From Muricea muricata (lineage: Eukaryota; Cnidaria; Anthozoa; Malacalcyonacea; Plexauridae), in contig OY979725.1 of the NCBI GenBank assembly GCA_963855995.1, forward strand, positions 5,280,118 to 5,344,117: a stretch of DNA of 64,000 nucleotides, in the 5' to 3' direction. A program made the position numbers and the translations under genes. Shown here piece by piece: positions 42,901-50,037 of the stretch; the first letter of the stretch is position 1; each line of letters begins with the position of its first letter. The notes under the pieces were generated by a model. It did no database searches. It saw only the letters and a program-made list of their open reading frames with translations, and was not told the origin of the DNA.

Positions 42901-44845
42901 CAGGTACAAGACAGGTATAAGACTGGTATAAGACAGGTTTAAGAAAGGTGTAAGACAGGTATAAGACAGGTGTAAGACAGGTATAAGACAAATATAAAAC
43001 AGGTACAAGACAGGTACAAAGCAGGTATAAGACAGGTATAAGACAGGTATAAGACAGGTATAAGACAAATAAAATACAGGTATAAGACAGGGATAAGACA
43101 GCTATAAGACAGGTACAAGACAGGTGTAAGACAGGTATAAGACAGGTATAAGACAGGTACAAGACAGGTACAAGACAGGTACAAGAAAGTATGAGACAGG
43201 TATAAGACAGGTATAAGACAGGTATGAAACAAATAGAAGGTAGGTATAAGGCAGGTATAAAGAAGGTATAAGGCCGGTATAATGTAAGTATAAGGCAGGT
43301 ATAAGGCAGGTATAAGGCAGCTAAAAGGCAGGTATAAAGCAGGTATAAAGTAGGTGCAAGACAGGTAAAAGAAAGGTAGAAGACAGGTATAAGACAGGTA
43401 TAAGACAGGAATAAGACATGTATAAGACAGGTATAAAACAGGTACAGGACAGGTACAAAGCAGGTATAAGACAGGTATAAGACAGGTATAAGACAGGTAT
43501 AAGACAGGTATAAGATTGGTATAAGAGAGGTATAAAACAGGTGTAAGACAGGTATAAGACAGGTGTAATAGAGGTATACGGCAGGTAAAAGACAGGTATA
43601 AAACAGGTATAAGACAGGTGTAAGACAGGTATAAGACAGGTATAAATCAGGTATAAGAAAGGTATAAGGCAGGTATAAAGCACGTATAAGGCAGGTATAA
43701 GGCAAATATAAGGCAGGTATAAGGCAGAAATAAGTCAGGTGTAAGGAATCTAAAAGGCAGGTATAAGGCAGGTATAAGGAAGGTAAAAGGCAGCTATAAC
43801 ACAGGTATAAGACAGGTATAAGACAGGTATAAGACAGGTGTAAGACAGGTTTAAGACAGGTATAAATCAGGTATAAGGAAGGTATAAGGCAGGTATAAGG
43901 CAGGTGTAAGGCAGGTATAAGGCAGGTATAAGGCAAGTATAAGGAACGTATAAGGCTGGTAAAAGTCAGGTATAAGGAATCTAAAAGGCAGGTATAAAAG
44001 AGGTATAAGGAAGGTAAAAGGCACCTATAACGCAGGTATAAGAACGGTATAAGGCAGGTAAAAGGCAGGTATAAGACAGGTATAAGACAGGTATAACGCA
44101 AGTATAAGGCAGCTTTAAGACAGGTACAAGAAAGGTATAAGACAGTAATAAGACAGGTATAGGACAGGTATAGGACTGGTATAAGACAAGTATTGGACAG
44201 GTATAAGACAGGTGAACGACAGGTATAGGACTGGTATAAGACAGGTATAAGACAAGTATAAGACAGGTATAAGAAAGGTATAAGACATGTATAAGACAGG
44301 TATAAGATACGAAAAAGGCAGGTATAAGACAGGTATAAGACAGGTATAAGACAGGTATAATAAAGGTATAAGACAGGTAAAAGACAGGTATAAGAAAGAT
44401 ATAAGACAGGTATAAGACAGGTATAACACAGCTAAAAGAATGGTATAAGACTGGTATAAAACCTGTATAAGAAAGGTAAAAGACAGGTATAAGACAGGTA
44501 AAAGAACGCTATAAGACAGGTATAAGGCAGGTATAAGGCTGGTATAAGGCAGGTATAAGCAAGGTATAAGACAGTTATTAAACAGGTATAAGACAGGTAT
44601 AAGGCAGGTATAAGACAGGTATAAGACAGGTATAAGGCAGGTCTAAAGCAGGTATAAGGCAGGTATAAGGCAGGTATAAGGCAGGTATAAGGCAGGTATA
44701 AGGAGAGTTTAAGGCAGGTATAAGCAGGTATAAGTCAGGTATAAGGAATCTATAAAGAAGGTATAAGGCAAATATAAGGCAGGTATACGACAGGTATAAG
44801 GCAGCTATTAGAAAGGTATAAGGCAGGTATAAGACAGGTATAAGG
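39980..44845 (+). repeat. Tandem higher-order repeat of 2,428 bp, two copies
   Basis: The two copies lie at about 39980-42408 and 42408-44845. Landmarks keep an exact 2,428-bp offset across nearly the whole unit (AAAAGAATGGAA at 40039 and 42467; CAGCTAAAAGAATGG at about 42001 and 44429), and one extra 11-bp monomer appears in the second copy near 44690. The unit contains no TATTACATG module. It has its own markers: GTAATAGAGGTATACGG, TACAAGAAAGTATGAG, TATGAAACAAATAG and TAATGTAAGTATAAGG. Confidence 0.88.
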
Positions 44846-46480
44846 CAGGTATAAGGCAGGTATAAGACAGGTATGAGGAAGGTATAAGGAGGGTATAAGG
44901 ATGGTAAAAGGCCAATATAACGCAGGTATAAGATATTTATAAGGCAGGTATAAAGCAGGTATAAGACAGGTATAAGACAGGTATAAGACAGTTATAAAAA
45001 AAGGTATAAGACACCTGTAAAAGAGGTATATGGCAGGTATAAGACAGGTATAAGACAGGTATAAAACAGGCATAAGACATGTATAAGACAGGTATAAGAC
45101 AGGTATAAGACAGGTATAAGACAGGTGTAAGAGAGGTTTAAGACAGGTATAAATCAGGTATGAGGAAGGTATAAGGCAGGTATAAGGCAAGTATAAGGAA
45201 TGTATAAGGCTGGTATAAGTCAGGTATAAGACAGGTATAAGACAGGTATAAGATTGCTATAAGAGAGGTATAAAACAGGTATAAGACAGGTATAAGACAG
45301 GTGTAATTTAGGTATACGGCAGGTATAAGACAGGTATAAAACAGGTATAAGACAGGTGTAAGGCAGGTATAAGTCAGGTATAAGGAATCTAAAAGGCAGG
45401 TATAAGGCAGGTATAAGACAGGTATAAGACAGGTATAATAAAGGTATAAGACAGGTAAAAGACAGGTATAAGAAAGATATAAGACAGGTATAAGACAGGT
45501 ATAACACAGCTAAAAGAATGGTATAAGACTGGTATAAAACCTGTATAAGAAAGGTAAAAGACAGGTATAAGACAGGTAAAAGAACGCTATAAGACAGGTA
45601 TAAGGCAGGTATAAGGCTGGTATAAGGCAGGTATAAGCAAGGTATAAGACAGGTATTAAACAGGTATAAGACAGGTATAAGGCAGGTATAAGACAGGTAT
45701 AAGACAGGTATAAGGCAGGTCTAAAGCAGGTATAAGGCAGGTATAAGGCAGGTATAAGGCAGGTATAAGGAGAGTTTAAGGCAGGTATAAGCAGGTATAA
45801 GTCAGGTATAAGGAATCTATAAAGAAGGTATAAGGCAAATATAAGGCAGGTATACGACAGGTATAAGGCAGCTATTAGAAAGGTATAAGGCAGGTATAAG
45901 ACAGGTATAAGGCAGGTATAAGGCAGGTATAAGACAGGTATGAGGAAGGTATAAGGAGGGTATAAGGATGGTAAAAGGCCAATATAACGCAGGTATAAGA
46001 TATTTATAAGGCAGGTATAAAGCAGGTATAAGACAGGTATAAGACAGGTATAAGACAGTTATAAAAAAAGGTATAAGACACCTGTAAAAGAGGTATATGG
46101 CAGGTATAAGACAGGTATAAGACAGGTATAAAACAGGCATAAGACATGTATAAGACAGGTATAAGACAGGTATAAGACAGGTATAAGACAGGTGTAAGAG
46201 AGGTTTAAGACAGGTATAAATCAGGTATGAGGAAGGTATAAGGCAGGTATAAGGCAAGTATAAGGAATGTATAAGGCTGGTATAAGTCAGGTATAAGACA
46301 GGTATAAGAGAGGTATAAGATTGGTATAAGAGAGGTATAAAACAGGTATAAGACAGGTATAAGACAGGTGTAATTTAGGTATACGGCAGGTATAAGACAG
46401 GTATAAAACAGGTATAAGACAGGTGTAAGGCAGGTATAAGTCAGGTATAAGGAATCTAAAAGGCAGGTATAAGGCAGGTA
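44330..46480 (+). repeat. Tandem higher-order repeat of 1,067 bp, two copies
   Basis: The segment at about 44330-45410 is repeated at about 45410-46480. Most of the unit has an exact offset of 1,067 bp, which is 97 monomers. The left edge has an offset of 1,078 bp, one monomer more. It carries the AATAAAGG, CAGCTAAAAGAATGG, GGAGAGTTTAAGG, CCAATATAACGC, ACACCTGTAAAAGAGG and GTAATTTAGG variants. A single older version of the same order is seen at about 38640-39780, so this part of the 38-48 kb domain has been amplified locally. Confidence 0.85.
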
Positions 46481-47852
46481 TAAGGAAGGTAAAAGGCAGC
46501 TATAACGCAGATATAAGACAGGTATAAGACAGGTATAAGACAGGTAAAAGAATGGAATAAGACAGGTATAAGACAGAAAAAGAATGGTATAAGACAGGTT
46601 TAAAACAGGTATAAGACAGGTATAAGACAGGTATAAGACAAGCAAAAGAACGCTATAACACAGGTATAAGAAAGTTATAAGGCTGGTATAATGCAGGTGT
46701 AAGCAAGGTACAAGACAGGTATAAGACAGGTATAAGGCAGGTGTAAGACAGGTATAAGACAAGTATAAGACAGGTATAAGACAGGTATAAGACAGGTATA
46801 AAACAGGTATAAGACAGGTATAAGACAGGTTTAAGAATGGTATAAGACAGGTATACGACAGGTATAAGACAGGTACAAGACAGGTACAAGACAGGTAAAA
46901 GACAGGTATAAGACAGGTATAAGACAGGTATAAGACAGGTTTAAGAAAGGTGTAAGACAGGTATAAGACAGGTGTAAGACAGGTATAAGACAAATATAAA
47001 ACAGGTACAAGACAGGTACAAAGCAGGTATAAGACAGGTATAAGACAGGTATAAGACAGGTATAAGACAGGTAAAATACAGGTATAAGACAGGGATAAGA
47101 CAGCTATAAGACAGGTACAAGACAGGTGTAAGACAGGTATAAGACAGGTATAAGACAGGTACAAGACAGGTACAAGACAGGTACAAGAAAGTATGAGACA
47201 GGTATAAGACAGGTATAAGACAGGTATGAAACAAATAGAAGGTAGGTATAAGGCAGGTATAAAGAAGGTATAAGGCAGGTATAATGTAAGTATAAGGCAG
47301 GTATAAGGCAGGTATAAGGCAGCTAAAAGGCAGGTATAAACCAGGTATAAAGTAGGTGCAAGACAGGTAAAAGAAAGGTACAAGACAGGTATAAGACAGG
47401 TATAAGACAGGAATAAGACATGTATAAGACAGGTATAAAAAAGGTACAGGACAGGTACAAAGCAGGTATAAGACAGGTATAAGACAGGTATAAGACAGGT
47501 ATAAGACAGGTATAAGATTGGTATAAGAGAGGTATAAAACAGGTGTAAGACAGGTATAAGACAGGTGTAATAGAGGTATACGGCAGGTAAAAGACAGGTA
47601 TAAAACAGGTATAAGACAGGTGTAAGACAGGTATAAGACAGGTATAAATCAGGTATAAGAAAGGTATAAGGCAGGTATAAAGCACGTATAAGGCAGGTAT
47701 AAGGCAAATATAAGGCAGGTATAAGGCAGAAATAAGTCAGGTGTAAGGAATCTAAAAGGCAGGTATAAGGCAGGTATAAGGAAGGTAAAAGGCAGCTATA
47801 ACGCAGGTATAAGACAGGTATAAGACAGGTATAAGACAGGTGTAAGACAGGT
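46480..47852 (+). repeat. Third, partial copy of the 2.4-kb unit, ending at the island
   Basis: The order of variants matches the 2,428-bp unit: AAAAGAATGGAA near 46546, then TACAAGAAAGTATGAG, TATGAAACAAATAG and TAATGTAAG. The offset to the second unit is 4,079 bp at the left and 4,002 bp from about 46941 onward, a 77-bp (seven-monomer) deletion. The copy is interrupted at 47852 by the unique island, in the middle of a GACAGGTTTAAGACAGG module. Confidence 0.8.
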
Positions 47853-47882
47853 GAGTGTGTAGGAGAGTGTTGAGGTGAGTGT
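47849..47882 (+). repeat. Short direct repeat at the left junction of the island
   Basis: AGGTGAGTGT occurs at 47849-47858, straddling the satellite/island boundary, and again at 47873-47882. The DNA between is GTG/GAG-rich and unlike both the satellite and the AT-rich remainder of the island. The first copy begins within the last satellite monomer. It may be filler DNA from repair of a broken left end; that is inference. Confidence 0.5.
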
Positions 47883-48060
47883 TTTATGTTTCGTTACCTT
47901 AGCATTATTGCTGAGTATTGATATACATTTTTTTCAATGGCTAAAGTTTTTTATCGCATAAATACATGAATTAAGTAGAGTTAAAATATGACTTTTATCA
48001 TACCTGTGATTGTTTATGGGCAGAGTTTGAAAATTTCCTTTCTTTCACAGTTGAAAAGTA
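47853..48060. other. Left part of the island, origin unclear
   Basis: This is AT-rich single-copy sequence with no reading frame and no convincing transposon terminus at its outer edge. A possible decayed terminus lies within it: GGGCAGAGTTTGAAA at 48018-48032 resembles GGGCACATTTTGAAA read inward from the right end (49170 down to 49156), matching at 13 of 15 bases. The 13 bases before it fit the CCCTTTGCT part poorly. If that match is real, the element proper would begin near 48005, and the 150 bp to its left would be a separate addition. A second weak alternative is TTACCTTAGC at about 47894. Confidence 0.4.
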
Positions 48061-48094
48061 TTTGTTGCCATATGGCAACAATGCCCGTTTAGGG
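48061..48094 (+). repeat. Left subterminal inverted repeat, 34 bp
   Basis: This arm matches the reverse complement of 49016-49049 at 33 of 34 positions; the only difference is A here versus C in the complement of the right arm. It opens with TTT, then a perfect 16-bp palindrome GTTGCCATATGGCAAC (48064-48079), then a tail ending CCCGTTTAGGG. Subterminal repeats of this kind are known in piggyBac elements as transposase-binding sites; that role here is inference. Confidence 0.9.
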
Positions 48095-48214
48095 TTACAA
48101 ATGTGTGTATATATAGTAATATATGTCCTTTGGTTTCTCTTGTGAATACTGTGCTGCATTGAGTCTGATTGAGACATTATATATCCAACTAGTGCTTTTC
48201 TTGTTCAGTTGAAT

Positions 48215-48223
48215 TATATAAAG
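48215..48223 (+). promoter_or_regulatory. Candidate TATA box of the transposon
   Basis: TATATAAAG lies about 205 bp upstream of the reading frame on its strand, in AT-rich DNA. A weaker candidate, TATATATAG, is at 48108-48116, just inside the left inverted repeat. Either could be a core promoter for the original transposase gene. No initiator can be assigned from sequence alone. Confidence 0.35.
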
Positions 48224-48419
48224 GAATTTTCAAGGATTTTTAGTAATTTGTGACTTGGGTTTTGCACACAGTTATTTTTTAGAAGAAGTAAACCATCTTG
48301 CATTGGTATATATGTTATCCATAGTAGTTATCATTATCAATCAGGCTGATTGAATCAGCTACATGCATATCTGTGCACTGCCAGTGTTTAAAGCTATATA
48401 CATTTATTACAATTAAGGT

Positions 48420-48428
48420 ATGGTTTAA
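48420..48428 (+). promoter_or_regulatory. Two-codon upstream reading frame overlapping the start codon
   Basis: ATGGTTTAA (Met-Val-stop) ends in the A of the next ATG, giving a TAATG overlap with the frame at 48428. A scanning ribosome would meet this ATG first. If it were used, translation of the downstream frame would need leaky scanning or reinitiation. The first ATG has T at -3 and G at +4; the main ATG has T at -3 and G at +4, so context does not clearly favour either. Confidence 0.4.
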
Positions 48429-48628
48429 TGGACAGGCGTTCAAAGGTTCAATACAATGCCGAAGAAGCAATATATAGTATTCTGGATCTTGGTTCAGGTT
48501 CTGAACTGTCAGAGCTTTTTTCTTCTGATGAATATCAAGATGAAGAAGTGTATTGTGACAAGTGTAATGTGTGCCTATGTCTAAGCAATACAAGAAACTG
48601 CTTTCGAGACTTTCACACCACTATATGA
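48428..48628 (+). pseudogene. Internally deleted piggyBac-like transposase (N- and C-terminus fused)
   Basis: The reading frame has 66 codons, ATG to TGA, against roughly 500-650 residues for a full piggyBac-family transposase. Residues 1-40 are polar and become strongly acidic and serine-rich (SELSELFSSDEYQDEE), as the N-termini of these transposases commonly are. Residues 41-66 contain C43, C46, C49, C51, C58 and H63 in the order CDKC-NVCLC-CFRDFHT. This resembles the end of the C-terminal cysteine-rich zinc-binding domain of piggyBac-type transposases, where a C-x2-C, LC, CF and a final H-T are usual. The DDE/DDD nuclease domain that should lie between is entirely missing; the join is near codon 41 (about 48548) and stays in frame. 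The product could not catalyse transposition. It might be expressed as a small zinc-binding protein, but nothing here shows that. The family assignment rests on motif recall, supported by the TTAA right end and subterminal repeats. Confidence 0.65.
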
Positions 48629-48744
48629 GGGACATAAACAATTACCATACGTTGCATGTTCACCAAGAGAAAGTATGTACAGTAATTTAGTTTCAATATC
48701 TTTTACACAAGAATTTCTGCCTTTTAAGTACTTTACAGAATCTT

Positions 48745-48750
48745 AATAAA
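48745..48750 (+). promoter_or_regulatory. Polyadenylation signal
   Basis: A canonical AATAAA lies 117 bp after the stop codon of the truncated transposase frame, on the same strand, and is followed by AT- and GT-rich DNA (ATTTGTGTATACT). The position suits the 3' end of the original transposase transcript. Confidence 0.5.
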
Positions 48751-48832
48751 ATATTTAAATATGAGATATTTGTGTATACTATGACTAACATTGTTTTTTA
48801 CGATGACTAACATCAAAAATTAAATTTTTACC

Positions 48833-48838
48833 AATAAA
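48833..48838 (+). promoter_or_regulatory. Second candidate polyadenylation signal
   Basis: A second AATAAA lies 205 bp after the stop codon. Upstream of it, ATGACTAACAT occurs twice (48781-48791 and 48803-48813, 22 bp apart). It could be an alternative 3' end; AATAAA also arises often by chance in DNA this AT-rich. Confidence 0.3.
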
Positions 48839-49015
48839 GATTGCAGTAAGGCCGCACCCCCCTGATGCCTTCCAACCGACCGCCCATCCTGAAATGGCCT
48901 CAAACACAACACTACTTGAATAAAATTGAATTTCAGAGTTGCAGGTTGCATATTCAAGAAAAGCTGTGTAAAAGATACTATTGCTGACTATGCATAATTT
49001 TCACTAAAAATATAC

Positions 49016-49049
49016 CCCTAAACGGGCAGTGTTGCCATATGGCAACAAA
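49016..49049 (-). repeat. Right subterminal inverted repeat, 34 bp
   Basis: This is the inverted partner of 48061-48094. It begins CCCTAAACGGGCA and contains the same 16-bp palindrome GTTGCCATATGGCAAC at 49031-49046. It lies 131 bp inside the right TTAA. The two arms enclose the reading frame and its presumed promoter and poly(A) signals. Confidence 0.9.
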
Positions 49050-49164
49050 TAAAAAAACTGACTTATCCCCCCCTTTTCCAATTTTTTTTCATTTCACATT
49101 GTTATTGTACTGCATTTGAAGAACATTTTGTGAAAAAAAAATTTTTCGAACACTTATTTCAAAA
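49050..49164. other. Right subterminal region of the transposon
   Basis: This is AT-rich DNA with homopolymer runs (seven A, seven C, eight T, nine A) between the inverted repeat and the right terminus. There is no reading frame. Low-complexity subterminal DNA is common in DNA transposons; no specific site can be identified. Confidence 0.6.
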
Positions 49165-49184
49165 TGTGCCCAGCAAAGGGTTAA
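49165..49184 (-). repeat. Right terminal sequence and TTAA target site
   Basis: Read inward on the minus strand, this is TTAA followed by CCCTTTGCTGGGCACA. The TTAA (49181-49184) also forms part of a satellite monomer, GGTTTAAGACA, which is one of the array's natural TTAA-containing variants. The right flank from 49181 to 49218 is identical to 41423-41460 and 43851-43888, which places the boundary precisely. Confidence 0.82.
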
Positions 49185-50037
49185 GACAGGTATAAATCAG
49201 GTATAAGGAAGGTATAAGACAGGTATAAGACAGGTATAAGTCAGGTATAACACAGGTATAATACAGGTACAAGAAAGGTATGAGGCAGGTATAAGGCAGG
49301 TATCAGACAAGTATAAGACAGGTATAAGACATGTATAAGACAGGTATAAGACTTGCACAACACAGGTGTAAGACAGGTATAAGACATTAATAAGGCAAGT
49401 ATAAGACAGGTGAAAGACAGGTATAACGCAGGTATAAGACAGGTATAAGACAGGTATAGAACAGGCATAAGACAGGTATAAGACAGGTAAAAGACAGGTA
49501 TAAAACAGGTATAAGACAGGTATAAGACAGGTATAAGTCAGGTATAAGACAGGTATAAGACAGGTATAAGACATGTATAAAGCAGGTAAAAGGCAGGTAT
49601 AAGACAGGTATAAGACAGGTCTAAGAAAAGTATAAGACAGGTACAAGAAGGATATAAGACAGGAATAAAACAGGTATAACATAAAAAAAAGGTAGGTATA
49701 AGACAGGTATAAGACAGGTATAAGACAAGTATAAGAAAGGTATAAGACAGGTAAAAGACAGGTATAAGACAGGTATAAGACAGGTATAAGACAGGTAAAA
49801 GAACGCTATAAGACAGGTATAAGAAAGTTTTAAAGCTGGTATAAGGCAGGTATAAGCAAGGTATAAGACAGGTATAAGATTGGTATAAGAAAGTTGTAAA
49901 ACAGGTATAACACAGGTATAAGACAGGTGTAAAAGAGGTATATGGCAGGTATAAGACAAGTATAAAACAGGTATAAAACAGTTAAAAGAAAGATATAACA
50001 CAGGTATATAACAGGTATACGACAGCTATAAAACAGG

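Larger units (their letters stand above)
1..47852 (+). repeat. 11-bp satellite array, left arm
   Basis: This is a head-to-tail array of an 11-bp unit, GGTATAAGACA, with GGTATAAGGCA as the second commonest form. All units run in the same direction and I saw no inverted segment. Most variants are single-base changes (GGTAAAAGACA, GGTACAAGACA, GGTGTAAGACA, GGTTTAAGACA). Ten-base units (GGTATAAACA, GTAAAACACA) and nine-base units (GGTAAGGCA near 16293) also occur. The + strand is purine-rich, with 8 of 11 consensus bases A or G, 36% GC and a single C. Every unit contains TAA, so all + frames stop within 33 bp. The minus strand has no stop in the consensus, which produces long spurious reading frames. 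The array enters from outside the window. It contains no gene that I can support. Confidence 0.98.
48629..49015. other. Transposon 3' non-coding region
   Basis: There is no reading frame of note here. The region holds two AATAAA motifs, the 11-bp direct repeat ATGACTAACAT, and a short GC-rich patch at about 48849-48900 (GGCCGCACCCCCCTGATGCC and following) that stands out against the AT-rich surroundings. It is bounded on the right by the 34-bp inverted repeat. Confidence 0.6.
47853..49184 (+). mobile_element. Non-autonomous piggyBac-like transposon remnant in the satellite
   Basis: This is the only non-satellite DNA in the window. Its right edge is TTAA (49181-49184), the obligate piggyBac target, preceded by TGTGCCCAGCAAAGGG, which reads inward as CCCTTTGCTGGGCACA; termini beginning TTAACCCTTT are typical of piggyBac-family elements. 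Inside are a 34-bp subterminal inverted repeat pair, a short + strand reading frame resembling the two ends of a piggyBac transposase fused together, and poly(A) signals. The satellite on either side matches intact modules at 41401-41460 and 43831-43888, so insertion was at a TTAA with little or no loss of satellite. The left TTAA and a clear left terminus are absent; the first 150 bp are of unknown origin. The internal deletion means it could only move with a transposase supplied by another element. Confidence 0.8.

Noticed and set aside
46205..47707. 500-codon minus-strand frame as a membrane protein (hydrophobic, regular Cys and Pro)
   Set aside because: The hydrophobic periodicity is the satellite monomer translated. 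The frame spans several higher-order repeat units without respecting their edges.
48005..48032. Definite left terminal inverted repeat of the transposon
   Set aside because: GGGCAGAGTTTGAAA matches the right end, but the outermost bases and the TTAA do not, so I list it only as a possibility.
48315..48593. 92-codon minus-strand frame within the island
   Set aside because: It lies antisense to the piggyBac-like frame and has no recognisable motif. The + strand frame has the acidic and Cys/His pattern and the matching poly(A) signal.
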